57,388 nt of DNA. It comes from Candidatus Poribacteria bacterium (lineage in GTDB: Bacteria; Poribacteria; WGA-4E; UBA9662). The first letter of the stretch is position 1, and every line of letters begins with the position of its first letter. The translations under genes and the position numbers were made by a program. Positions 36,024-44,622 of this stretch are shown here, one piece after another. The notes under the pieces were generated by a model that saw only the letters and a program-made list of their open reading frames with translations, did not search any database and had not been told where the DNA came from. The stretch lies in NCBI GenBank assembly GCA_030748495.1, contig JASMLX010000029.1, forward strand, positions 1-57,388, given 5' to 3'.

Positions 36024-38516
36024 CTACGATGCTTTTCCATATTTCCGACTATAATTTGCGACCCTTTCAAAAATCTCGAATCCTTTGATCGGATCAGAAC
36101 CGTCATTTTGAGCAAGGTCCCTGATAATTCCTGTAATCTGCTTTCCTGGTGGTTTCAGACCGTAACTGATAGTTGGATCCAGAACCGCAGTATCGAGCCC
36201 GAATTCCATTGCTACTTCAAGATAGGCCCGGTTAATTGCAATCCGATTCGGCATCATATGCGAACAGTTAGAGAGCCCAATTACCGTATGGACACCAGAC
36301 ATCTCTGGATCGGTCATGATTTTTTTGATCCCATTGAGCGTTTTGTAGGTGAAAGCAGCTTCGACATCGGTTGCGATTGGTATGACGGCGGTATCAAAAA
36401 AGATATTATCAGGCTTGAAACCGTGTACTAGCAAACGGTCGAAAAGTTGCCGCGCTAGTTGATGTACCTCATCAACAGTTTCCACGTTTTTCGGGTTCCC
36501 ATCCTTATCAACCCGGTCATGAAGCATCGCAATCACGTTAAAATTATAATCTTTTTTGAGGTTGAGAATTGGCTCAGGTTCGATAATATTAATCGAGTTG
36601 ACAATCGGCAATTTGGCCTCTGGATCCATAGCCGTTTGGTAATATGCTTCGAGGCCACTTCGCTTTGTCACCGGATCAGAGCTGTCTATGCAAACCGGAA
36701 GGCCATTGATCGGTTCCGACAGGGTACTAACCAGGCCAACATACTTTCGCATCAAATCGGAACGGACTTCAACCGGGAAATCATCAACATTTATAGCGAT
36801 ATACTCTACACCAACGCTGATTTGACGATTGATGACTCCAGAGAGAAAAGCCAGACTTCCGTTCAATTGGTCCTGTTTAATTAAGTTGTTCATTGACCAA
36901 TTAACGCGTGGAATTTGAGCATGTAAGCTTTCACCAATCTCAATTAGGTTAATCGGCTTCTTGGATGGAACCTTCCCATCTACTCGTCCACGATGATCAA
37001 TGCCGGAAAAGTAGTTCTTTACAGCTGAGGTGCCTTGTAATTCGGCAACTTTCGGTGGGTTGGTTTGCTGGGAAAGGTGGTCCAGTTTACCAACAGCAGA
37101 AGCGGCTTCAAAGACCAGTTCGCCAGCACAGACAGCGGATTGGTCGTGACCGCAAACCCCGGTAACCGCATTACTATCTCCACACGGTAGGTTGACTAAC
37201 CCTTTTACACACGCTGACTCATTGCAAACGGCGTAGTAGTTTTCGGGCAGAAAGCAGTCACCACAGTTCTGGCAATTGACCAGAACCGATTTTGTCGCCC
37301 GCTCGATCCGATGCACAATTCTCAATTTGAAGGAACCTTCAGGATTTTTACCAGAATTGGTGGTTTCCCCGGCAAATGAGAGTAGATGATTGTGAGTCAT
37401 CCCCATCATTCGTTGTTTGAAGCCTAATTTGGGAGCAGCAGCAGGTAGAATAAATTCTCCATCCGAATCGATGAAACATTCAGATGCTGGCGAAGGGAAA
37501 TGGATGTTATCTTGATAGGTTTCGACCTCCTGATGATGACGAATCTCCTGAGATTGATCGATGATCTGATCCACATCATCGAAGGTTAGGCCAAATCCAC
37601 CAATGTGAACGCCTTTAAATCCCGCCTGCTGAAAAAACGCAGTCTGTTGGGCCGCTCTTTCCAGCATCGCCTTTTTACCCCTGGCGCGTGTTTTCCATTC
37701 TGATGAAACTTGCTCCAGCAACTCTTTTGAGGCGTATGTACCGGGAAGATCGTGAGATTTCTGTTGTGGATCAACTGAGGTCTGATCACAGGAGGCATAC
37801 ATGCGTTCAACAGCGGTTTTGGTTAGTAGAAAGACATTTCCTAACACCGGAGTTGTAAAGTCATGCGCACCAAGGTAACGGATCAGTTCAGCCGATTTGA
37901 CAGTGTCATAACCTACCTGTGTGATGAGGAAATTAGCACCAGAGCGGATTTTCTTCACCGCCTTGGCATACTGTTGCCAGGCAGAGGCTAAAGTATATTT
38001 GTAGGGATTCACCGCTGCCCCTGTAAAAAATTGGTGTACTTGGTCTAGTTCGTCCGGAGATGTGTGGTTGATTGTTTGTGCATTTAGATCAGCAATTAGG
38101 TCAAGCAGGCTCAACGATTCCAATTCGAAAATGGGTTTACTCTCAACGGGCCTGTCACCGGTTAGCGCCAGCAAGCTTGTTACCCCAGTTCGACGAAGAT
38201 CCCGCAGGTGGCCTTCCAAGCCATTGCGGTTTCGGTCCTTACACGAGACGTGAGCGATGGCATCAAGGCTGTCAGGAAACTCCGATTTAATTTCGCTTAG
38301 AACAGTGTTCGGATCGATTGTCGGAAGTCCACCAGGGCTCTGTGGCACAGAGATGGCTACAATTTCCGGATACTTGGGTTTGCGTTGATACTTGGACTGA
38401 TATTCATCTAGGAATCGATGGAAATTTTCGAGACCATCATTTTGACTTGCCATCAACTCAACGGTAACCACAAATCCGTCCGAGTCCAGAGCGTCTTGAA
38501 AAGAGTTGCCGTTCAT
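36024..38516 (-). CDS. Fusion: methylenetetrahydrofolate reductase + MetV-like Cys domain + pterin-binding methyltransferase
   Basis: The 830-residue protein has three parts. Residues 10-340 are MTHFR: VTVELMAS at the MetF start, LLALTGDRP (~116-123) and GANFLITQVGYD (~193-204), with the flavin-barrel Gln in ITQ. Residues 405-465 are the Cys-rich domain of the separate MetV subunit/MTHFR_C: CQNCGDCFLPENY, then CNESACVKGLVNLPCGDSNA and CGHDQSAVC, 11 Cys in all if the whole block is counted. Residues 520-830 are a pterin-binding barrel like AcsE, CmuB and MetH-MeTr: VCIDSSDP, LPIVNSINI, FFDTAVIPIATDVEA, TVIGLSNCSHMMPNR. One chain could therefore pass methylene-THF to methyl-THF and on to a corrinoid, or the reverse. 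The frame is unbroken and the domain order is clear. No corrinoid domain is present. Confidence 0.9.
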   Translation of the reverse strand: MNGNSFQDALDSDGFVVTVELMASQNDGLENFHRFLDEYQSKYQRKPKYPEIVAISVPQSPGGLPTIDPNTVLSEIKSEFPDSLDAIAHVSCKDRNRNGLEGHLRDLRRTGVTSLLALTGDRPVESKPIFELESLSLLDLIADLNAQTINHTSPDELDQVHQFFTGAAVNPYKYTLASAWQQYAKAVKKIRSGANFLITQVGYDTVKSAELIRYLGAHDFTTPVLGNVFLLTKTAVERMYASCDQTSVDPQQKSHDLPGTYASKELLEQVSSEWKTRARGKKAMLERAAQQTAFFQQAGFKGVHIGGFGLTFDDVDQIIDQSQEIRHHQEVETYQDNIHFPSPASECFIDSDGEFILPAAAPKLGFKQRMMGMTHNHLLSFAGETTNSGKNPEGSFKLRIVHRIERATKSVLVNCQNCGDCFLPENYYAVCNESACVKGLVNLPCGDSNAVTGVCGHDQSAVCAGELVFEAASAVGKLDHLSQQTNPPKVAELQGTSAVKNYFSGIDHRGRVDGKVPSKKPINLIEIGESLHAQIPRVNWSMNNLIKQDQLNGSLAFLSGVINRQISVGVEYIAINVDDFPVEVRSDLMRKYVGLVSTLSEPINGLPVCIDSSDPVTKRSGLEAYYQTAMDPEAKLPIVNSINIIEPEPILNLKKDYNFNVIAMLHDRVDKDGNPKNVETVDEVHQLARQLFDRLLVHGFKPDNIFFDTAVIPIATDVEAAFTYKTLNGIKKIMTDPEMSGVHTVIGLSNCSHMMPNRIAINRAYLEVAMEFGLDTAVLDPTISYGLKPPGKQITGIIRDLAQNDGSDPIKGFEIFERVANYSRKYGKAS

Positions 38517-38547
38517 AAAAACTTCCTTTCTCTAGCTCAAGTCTAAA

Positions 38548-39537
38548 TTAAGAGTCAGCTTGCTTCGCCTTATCCCAAAAAGTGCTACCGTCAGGCGCAT
38601 AACGACCATATTTTTTTCGAATTTCGAGCATTAACAAATATCGTTCTAAGGGTAATCCTCTGAATGCCACGTTGCTGGTACTGAAAATGTAGCCTCCGCC
38701 CGGCATTCCTTCTCTCAGCGCCAGTTTAGAATTTTCGATAACCTCTTCTTCGGTACCCGTTTGCAAGAGTCCACACTGAACACCACCGATAAGGCACACC
38801 TGATCTCCAACCATCTGCTTAATGGTGCCGAGATCCATGTCTTCGGCCTGGGTATCGATTGAGTGAATAGCATGTGGGTTACAACTAACCAATTGGTCGA
38901 GAATCGGCATAATGTTGCCATCAGTATGTTTGATTACATAAGCACCCATTCGGCGGTAGGCTCCAATTAGCCGGGCCAGATAGGGGGTAATAAATTCGGA
39001 AAACATTTGTGGTGACAGGAATGGTCCTGAATTAAAACAGTAATCGGCACAGAGGGCAAAACCATCAATTCCACCATCTACTAACCGTTGTCCGCGGGCA
39101 ATTGCACTGTCTACCATCTGATCCGCCTGACGCTTCACTCCGTCTGGATCTTCAGAGATCCGAACTGAAAAATCGGTCATCGAATCGCCACCAGGAATAG
39201 AATAGGTGCCATCTCCGTGAACAATCAGCATCAATGTATCACCAATTTTTTCACGGATCAACTGCGCGTTGCGGATGATTCCTTCTTCACCTGAGGATTT
39301 CACATCCATGACGATGTTATAATCCAACGTTTCTGCTACCTCAATCCACAACTCCGCATTTTCATGCATCATCCGATCTCTATCTTTTTGGCCACTACGC
39401 TGGATGCTTTCTCCTGCATGGTAGTCTTTACCGAGGAGTTCTTTTGTCAATTGGAATTCCAACTCGAAAGTTGGAACAAGACTTTCCGGTATTCCGCCTT
39501 TGAGGGCAATAATTGCGTTCTGTTTCGGTGTTTTCAA
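38548..39537 (-). CDS. UroD-family methyltransferase-like protein
   Basis: This is the first gene of the one-carbon run, 31 bases before the MTHFR fusion. The barrel includes DGFALCADYCFNSGPFLSPQ, MFSEFITPYLARLIGAYRRM, AYVIKHTDGNIMPILDQLV and LIGGVQCGLLQTGTEEEV. At the MtaA zinc site HxC it reads HTD, and the late Cys is replaced by STSNVAF. This makes it the furthest of the three UroD-like proteins here from classical zinc methyltransferases. Methyl transfer to or from a small substrate is the family expectation; the substrate is unknown. ATG 39537 reads MKTPKQNAIIALKGG, normal for the family. Confidence 0.8.
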   Translation of the reverse strand: MKTPKQNAIIALKGGIPESLVPTFELEFQLTKELLGKDYHAGESIQRSGQKDRDRMMHENAELWIEVAETLDYNIVMDVKSSGEEGIIRNAQLIREKIGDTLMLIVHGDGTYSIPGGDSMTDFSVRISEDPDGVKRQADQMVDSAIARGQRLVDGGIDGFALCADYCFNSGPFLSPQMFSEFITPYLARLIGAYRRMGAYVIKHTDGNIMPILDQLVSCNPHAIHSIDTQAEDMDLGTIKQMVGDQVCLIGGVQCGLLQTGTEEEVIENSKLALREGMPGGGYIFSTSNVAFRGLPLERYLLMLEIRKKYGRYAPDGSTFWDKAKQADS

Positions 39538-39562
39538 GTTTTGTTATCGCGTTAAATCCACT

Positions 39563-39832
39563 CTAGCTTGAATTCAAGTGTGAGGACTCGAGAGTCTGAA
39601 AAGGTTTTCGAATCCAATCCACAAACGTCTGAATCTCCTCAATTTCCAAGTGATCGGGCAAAACAATGACATCCCCCTCTGTTAGATCACATACTGTAGC
39701 ACTCCTAACAGTGGCTCCGGTATTTTTTCGTAAACTCAGGCCAACTTGAAGACGCATATCCGTAACTTGTCCAGAATTATCAACATTAACTTTGCGAATC
39801 TAGGTGCTTTGATGTGCAATAATATACAGCAT
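39563..39832 (-). pseudogene. Short unidentified gene with an in-frame TAG
   Basis: From ATG 39832 the minus strand reads MLYIIAHQST, then TAG at 39802-39800, then IRKVNVDNSGQVTDMRLQVG and a regular alpha/beta chain (SATVCDLTEGDVIVLPDHLE, then IQTFVDWIRKPF) to 39563. The 89-codon frame would be a plausible small protein if the amber were CAG (Gln). I do not recognise a family. It ends about 25 bases upstream of the one-carbon run on the same strand, so it may once have been the lead gene. Confidence 0.5.
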
Positions 39833-40199
39833 ACCACTACAAACTTACCTGCTAATTTCAGCAGGTTTTCAAATTTGACCGAGATACATTTTGCCAGTGA
39901 GGATTCAAACTAAAATTAAGCAAGTTCCGTCGGTGCAATATCCATATGTGTCATAAGGCATTTTCAGAGTCTAAAAAAAGGCGGTTCGCAAGTTCATTCG
40001 CCTGATGTTTTACAATCTCATTTTGGATTGATCAAGGTCTTCTCTGAGAACTACTGGAGTATGACCTGAAGATTTTATGATAGATTCTTTTCAATCCCTC
40101 GTGTTTCCTAATGTTTTGGTACAAGTATAATGACGCGTTGACATTGACTAAAATTACCTTGATCCAGAAAGATATTGAAACGTATGTGTTAGATGCAAA
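39833..40199. other. Intergenic stretch, nothing recognised
   Basis: No protein-like frame and no strong promoter or terminator was found. Both neighbours are on the minus strand. Confidence 0.4.
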
Positions 40200-41462
40200 T
40201 TACAGGAGAACGGGAGGTGGTGTCATCTGCGCTAATGCCTGAATAAATTCACTAAAATCCTTGTTAAGGACATCACCAATCAAGCAATCAATCAGGGCAC
40301 CACGCTGTTTAGGAAACCGTTCGACAAATTTGCGGAAGCTGAACTCTGGATCATAGAACGCATGAATCAGCCGCCAAATAACCCCAACTCCTGCCGTCAA
40401 CTCTGGTTCAAATCGACCCAACACAGTAGCGGAAACATCATTTGATTCGAGAGCCAAGTGCACACACTCTGCTGCCATCTCGGCTGAGGCTAGTGCTAGG
40501 AACAATCCCGATGAATAAATTGGATCAAGGAAAGCTCGTGCATCGCCGATCATTAGCCAACCGTTACCGCATGTCTGACGATTAATATAAGCCAGTTCTT
40601 TCTGTCCCCCGCGGATAGGGCTGACGCGCTCGGCCGATGCGAGACGTTCAGCCAACGAATTACACAACTCAACTTGGCGCAGAAAAATTGTTTCCTTATC
40701 ATTTCCGTCAGCAAACAGATATTCAGGTGACGCTACGACTCCGACACTAACAACATCGTCGGGCAACGGTATATACCAGAACCAGCCTCCCTCAGCAATT
40801 CGAAAAATGGTTGTTTCACCAGCGTCAATTCCCTCAAGGCGTACACCACCTTGATAATATGCCCAAAGCGAAGCTTTCTTGAGATCTGGGATCGCACTTC
40901 TTAGACCAAGTTGACGTCCAATCAGTGTTGCTCCGCCTGATGCATCCACAACAATTCTGGCCTGAATTTCGCATGGCTCGAGGTTGCTTTGAGCGATCCT
41001 CACCCCCGTAGCACACCCATCTTTAAACAGTACTTGTGTGACTTCTGCTCCACTCGAAATCTCAGCACCGTTTTGGCTTGCATGATTTAGCATCATCTGG
41101 TCAAACTCAGATCGTTCTACCTGCCATGTTTGCGCACCTTGGCCGGAGATTCTTTCTGAAAAGTAGAACGGACTTGATGTCCTTCCTGCAGGAGAGATAA
41201 ACCGAACGCTGTACTTCTTTGGAAAGTTAGAAGCTTCTAAGCCAGGAAGCAGTCCCAGCCGCTTAAAAGTTCCATGGGTGTGCGGAATCAGCGATTCACC
41301 AATGTGATAACGAGGAAATTTTGAGCGTTCAAAAATGAGGCAGTGGTGACCATCACGAGCGAGGAAAGTTGCAAGAGCCGCGCCAGCGGGGCCTCCACCC
41401 ACGATGGCGACATCACAGGTATTTAATGTCTGAGATTGGACGTTAGATTTGGAATTGGCCAT
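40200..41462 (-). CDS. FAD-dependent oxidoreductase, flavin halogenase-like
   Basis: The protein has the FAD-binding VAIVGGGPAGAALATFLARD near its start, then FPRYHIGESLIPHTHGTFKR, and VVDASGG and WLMIGDARAFLDPIYSSGLF for the second half of the flavin site. GGWFWYIPLP carries the WxWxIP motif that marks flavin-dependent halogenases and separates them from monooxygenases. The fold and length (420) also suit tryptophan-halogenase-type enzymes acting on free or carrier-bound phenolics or pyrroles. The catalytic Lys cannot be fixed by eye, so geranylgeranyl-reductase-like function is an alternative. GGAGGG lies just before ATG 41462, which is preferred over 41474. No other biosynthetic gene is beside it. 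Confidence 0.78.
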   Translation of the reverse strand: MANSKSNVQSQTLNTCDVAIVGGGPAGAALATFLARDGHHCLIFERSKFPRYHIGESLIPHTHGTFKRLGLLPGLEASNFPKKYSVRFISPAGRTSSPFYFSERISGQGAQTWQVERSEFDQMMLNHASQNGAEISSGAEVTQVLFKDGCATGVRIAQSNLEPCEIQARIVVDASGGATLIGRQLGLRSAIPDLKKASLWAYYQGGVRLEGIDAGETTIFRIAEGGWFWYIPLPDDVVSVGVVASPEYLFADGNDKETIFLRQVELCNSLAERLASAERVSPIRGGQKELAYINRQTCGNGWLMIGDARAFLDPIYSSGLFLALASAEMAAECVHLALESNDVSATVLGRFEPELTAGVGVIWRLIHAFYDPEFSFRKFVERFPKQRGALIDCLIGDVLNKDFSEFIQALAQMTPPPVLL

Positions 41463-41526
41463 ATTGCCCTCCACTGAATATGAAAATCTAGGTGTCGACT
41501 CCCTTATGGACGATTAAACTGTGTAA

Positions 41527-41735
41527 CTAAGAATACTCGTTTCTTTCCGATGGATTATCGGAAAAGTACTCGACAAACTCCCACTCCATATTGTTATTGT
41601 CCAGAAAATAGATCCGTTTTCGATAAGGATGAGGATCTACAACCGTCCCTTCGCTGTAACCCGCTTCTTCAAGCCTTTGGCGTACAGCATCTGCATCATC
41701 GACCATAAAACCGATGTGATTGAGATCTAATTCAC
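41527..41735 (-). pseudogene. C-terminal half of a VOC/glyoxalase-like protein
   Basis: Minus-strand reading gives [50 protein letters not shown] and a short tail ending at TAG 41527-41529. This is the second half of a vicinal-oxygen-chelate fold, including the metal-binding His of NHIGF and Glu of WEFVE. The first half is missing. Its 5' end overlaps the end of the floA fragment, which marks a deletion junction. Confidence 0.75.
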
Positions 41736-41933
41736 GGTCTTGTTCATCTCTGCCATAACTTGTGGGTTAACACGACGGAGTCGCATACCAACCAGGTCAG
41801 CGAAAATACGAACCCTAACCCCCGAAAACGTGGCTGCAATCCAGAGTCCAACCGGAATAAACCAGAGTAGGAAAATAAAAAAAACGACAACAATACCTGC
41901 TGCGATTGCAGCTAGACTTCCAATTCCTTGCAT
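41727..41933 (-). pseudogene. floA: N-terminal fragment of flotillin-like FloA
   Basis: The 68 residues read [20 protein letters not shown], then [20 protein letters not shown] and NPQVMAE, matching the membrane-anchored start of FloA (UPF0365), which scaffolds membrane microdomains. Intact FloA is about 330 residues. The SPFH/coiled-coil remainder is gone: the frame runs into VOC-derived sequence and stops. It lies 33 bases after the beta-barrel gene on the same strand, so an intact floA may once have been the end of that envelope operon. Confidence 0.75.
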
Positions 41934-41966
41934 CCTTATGTTAACTCCTTATCAACGCGTGGCAAA

Positions 41967-42950
41967 TTAAAAAGGTAGATCCATATCATCTTCTGGGGCC
42001 TGCGGAATTACGACTTCCTCTTTGGCGCCACCGAAAGTGAAGTCAAACTGGAGGCCAGGTTTTGAAACCAGAAATAGTGATAATGACGCATTTCCGTTAA
42101 TATCGTAGCGGAGACCACCGCTACTAACGTTATCTAACTTAAATCCATTCACGAAAACCGTTTTGGAAAAATCAGCTGTGGCCCAAATACTATCTGAGAG
42201 GGCAAACTCGACCCCAATTTGCAGTAGCGGGATGATTCTCAATCCTTTACTCGACATGTGTACCCCGCCAGCAGCGTGAAGTCGAAGTGCCTGCCCTAGA
42301 CGTTGCGTGACTAAGATCTGGGTTTCTACACCCAAAAATGGCAACCCATTAGCAGGAGTTTGGTCGAGGAACTCTCCCTCAGCATCAAGCCGGTCGTCAG
42401 CCGTAAATCCACTTCGGACACTTCCAAAAAGAGAGACTGCAGGCAGTCCATCTTGTGCTTCAGGTTTAATACCATACTTAACGGCGATCTCGCCATCAAA
42501 GACTGGTTGAGGATAGACCCGTGCATTACGGTCGAGGTCATCCGTCTGATAAAAATTGGGAATCTCCTTGTGGATCTGCCCAATAGCGTAAGTTCCTGCC
42601 AGTGTTAAGTCGACATTTTCACTGATGCCGAAAGTTAAGCCCACCGGCAACAGGGCCGATTTAGCATTAAATTTAACTTCCTGAAGTTCAGCGAAGTTGC
42701 CAGTGACAGCAGTCTGTGGTGTGTCGGATTTGCTTTTCTCTTGTCTGGTGTAGGCCAGGATTCCTGCACGGGTGGCGGTACCGCCTTTACCCAGTGTGTC
42801 TGCTGTTTGCATCATACCGAGATATGTCACGGTTGGAACTTGGGCTAAAACAGAGACCGTGATTGCCGACACAATCCAAATTGCCAAAATAGAACTGACG
42901 AACTGCCCCGAATTAGATCTGAAATAACAGTGATAAAATAAGCACATCAC
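41967..42950 (-). CDS. Putative outer-membrane beta-barrel protein
   Basis: A signal peptide (VSSILAIWIVSAITVSVLAQ, cut near residue 36) is followed by alternating strands with a recurrent amphipathic pattern: LPVGLTFGISENVDLTLAGT, PFLGVETQILVTQRLGQAL, RLHAAGGVHMSS, LSLFLVSKPGLQFDFTFGGA. This is the usual pattern of a poribacterial or Bacteroidetes outer-membrane barrel. The C-terminus (EDDMDLPF) ends in Phe as barrel proteins do. It overlaps the upstream FN3 lipoprotein by 4 bases. No substrate can be inferred. Confidence 0.6.
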   Translation of the reverse strand: MMCLFYHCYFRSNSGQFVSSILAIWIVSAITVSVLAQVPTVTYLGMMQTADTLGKGGTATRAGILAYTRQEKSKSDTPQTAVTGNFAELQEVKFNAKSALLPVGLTFGISENVDLTLAGTYAIGQIHKEIPNFYQTDDLDRNARVYPQPVFDGEIAVKYGIKPEAQDGLPAVSLFGSVRSGFTADDRLDAEGEFLDQTPANGLPFLGVETQILVTQRLGQALRLHAAGGVHMSSKGLRIIPLLQIGVEFALSDSIWATADFSKTVFVNGFKLDNVSSGGLRYDINGNASLSLFLVSKPGLQFDFTFGGAKEEVVIPQAPEDDMDLPF

Positions 42951-44149
42951 TGTGCCACCAAATCCTCGAAGCCAGGTGGAGGCGGAGCATCGGCCAGTAT
43001 GCTCTCGTCCTGTAGGCCAGTATCTGGGCGAGGAGTTTTATCAATAGCCGCGATATAATATAGCTTGGGAATGAGCTGTTTCTTCTCATTTAACAGCCAA
43101 CCTTCATTTTCGAGAATAATCGAGGTCTCCATACGCTGTAGGAATCGGCGAGGTGCGAGTTCACCGCCCTGAGAGACGGGTTTCTCATCTTGCTTGGTAG
43201 AATAAATTTGGTAACCTTTTAGATCCTTTTCGGTGTTAGCCTCCCACATCAAGGCGACATCGTACTTACCGTTGAGTCTAGATCTATACCTGGAGACGAA
43301 GTTACGTGGCATTAGGGGCGAGATGTGTCCGGCTGCGGCTTCAATTTCCGTCACACTGGGCACGCCGTATTTATCGTAGGCAATGACTCGATAACGTTTG
43401 ACTTCACCGTCTTCGTTAAAAACCGCGTCAGAGAAGAAGAAGGGGCTACTCAACAAATAGGGAATACCAACCTGCTCAAATTTGGAGCCGCCCGGAACAG
43501 TCGAGAAAACTCGAAACTCCTTGAAATCCTCAGGAACCGGATAGTCCTTCCAGATTAGAGTGACAATCAAATTCCGCGAGGTATCAACAATAACCTCAGG
43601 CTTGGGTGGCGGATCGCTAGGCGTCGTTTTTTGACTTGGCCAAAAGCGTAATAACCCCTTTGCATCGGTATCTATGATTGATTCACCATTCGACTTGTCA
43701 AAGTCAGCCGGATTAGGAGTTTCCACTCCATCAGCATCGACGTAGGAGACTCGATAGATGTAAAAATAGGGCTTACCGGTAGTATCGATCTGGTCATTTA
43801 GGATCCCATCTTTATCCAAATATTGACGGGTTTGGCCGTCGACCTCACCAACTTTGACAAACTTGGGCGAAGGATCACCAGTAAACTTCCGGTAGATCCG
43901 GTAGCCGGCAGGACTTTCGTGGCCCGGATTATTCCACTCGACAACGACCTGTTGATCACCTGGAGTCACCTTTAGACCACCGGGAGATCCTAAAGTTCTG
44001 GGATTGTCGGGATCGAATGGGTTAGCCAAGTCATCGTTACTACCACAGCCGACGAGTCCGATCAGGCATTGACCGGAGATCCATAAAATCAGGTTCGTTA
44101 ACGACAACGGCAAGATTAGACCCAGCTGCCGGAGGGTTAAATCACGCAC
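42947..44149 (-). CDS. Lipoprotein with fibronectin type III repeats
   Basis: GTG 44149 is chosen because AGGAG precedes it and it follows directly on the stop of the previous gene. The frame opening at 44275 would overlap that gene. A lipoprotein signal ends LIGLVGC near residue 35. After NPFDPDNPRTLGSPGGLKVT come three FN3-like repeats: VVVEWNNPGHESPAGYRIYR, VTLIWKDYPVPEDFKEFRVF and VALMWEANTEKDLKGYQIYS. Such modules bind proteins or glycans at the surface. The protein ends AQ and overlaps the barrel gene, suggesting a lipoprotein-barrel pair. Confidence 0.78.
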   Translation of the reverse strand: MRDLTLRQLGLILPLSLTNLILWISGQCLIGLVGCGSNDDLANPFDPDNPRTLGSPGGLKVTPGDQQVVVEWNNPGHESPAGYRIYRKFTGDPSPKFVKVGEVDGQTRQYLDKDGILNDQIDTTGKPYFYIYRVSYVDADGVETPNPADFDKSNGESIIDTDAKGLLRFWPSQKTTPSDPPPKPEVIVDTSRNLIVTLIWKDYPVPEDFKEFRVFSTVPGGSKFEQVGIPYLLSSPFFFSDAVFNEDGEVKRYRVIAYDKYGVPSVTEIEAAAGHISPLMPRNFVSRYRSRLNGKYDVALMWEANTEKDLKGYQIYSTKQDEKPVSQGGELAPRRFLQRMETSIILENEGWLLNEKKQLIPKLYYIAAIDKTPRPDTGLQDESILADAPPPPGFEDLVAQ

Positions 44150-44150
44150 C

Positions 44151-44576
44151 CTAGAATCTCCTTCGCCAAACGATGTTTGTCTGCCGTTGAACAAAATCAA
44201 TTTCCGACTCGAATGGTAAGGACAAAATCTGCTGGTTGGAAGTGGAAACCGCTTGATTCCAGATTGAAATCGCAAGCGCTAATCCCGTAATTCCGGCTCC
44301 AGTTCTAGACATAATAAGACTGGCTGTATGGTGGTTGAGATAATCCTGCTTATATTGGGCAATTTCACTTTGCCGTGCTGTCTGCAGGTAAGCATCATAA
44401 CTGTCCTGTGCCGATTTTCCCATATAGATTCCACTAAAGGTCAAACCGATCCCTGATACAAATAAAAAAGCGGAAACTTTTTGCGATCGATTTAGGGCTT
44501 GAACAGGTTGAACCAAAAGGCTCAAAATCAAGCTGAAACTAATAAGCCCAATCGTTTTTCGGTGGCAGTTGATCAT
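44151..44576 (-). CDS. Small membrane protein of unknown function
   Basis: ATG 44576 gives a 141-residue protein. It has a signal-like first span (IGLISFSLILSLLVQPVQAL), a second span (KVSAFLFVSGIGLTFSGIYM), a Tyr/Gln-rich loop (SYDAYLQTARQSEIAQYKQD) and a third span near SRTGAGITGLALAISIW. This resembles DUF5683-like proteins that carry a helical pair with a SYDxY loop. The frame opening further upstream overlaps VanZ and is not used. It leads straight into the FN3 lipoprotein gene. Confidence 0.5.
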   Translation of the reverse strand: MINCHRKTIGLISFSLILSLLVQPVQALNRSQKVSAFLFVSGIGLTFSGIYMGKSAQDSYDAYLQTARQSEIAQYKQDYLNHHTASLIMSRTGAGITGLALAISIWNQAVSTSNQQILSLPFESEIDFVQRQTNIVWRRRF

Positions 44577-44622
44577 AAGCTTGTAGAACAGCTTTAAATT
44601 GATATTGTTAGCGTAATGGCTT

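Noticed and set aside
2654..39832. TAG reassigned to glutamine or read as pyrrolysine
   Set aside because: TAG is the natural stop of intact genes at 8816, 15161, 16357, 19555 and 28376, each right after a complete domain. No pyl genes are in the window, and the in-frame TAGs cluster in genes that also have other damage.
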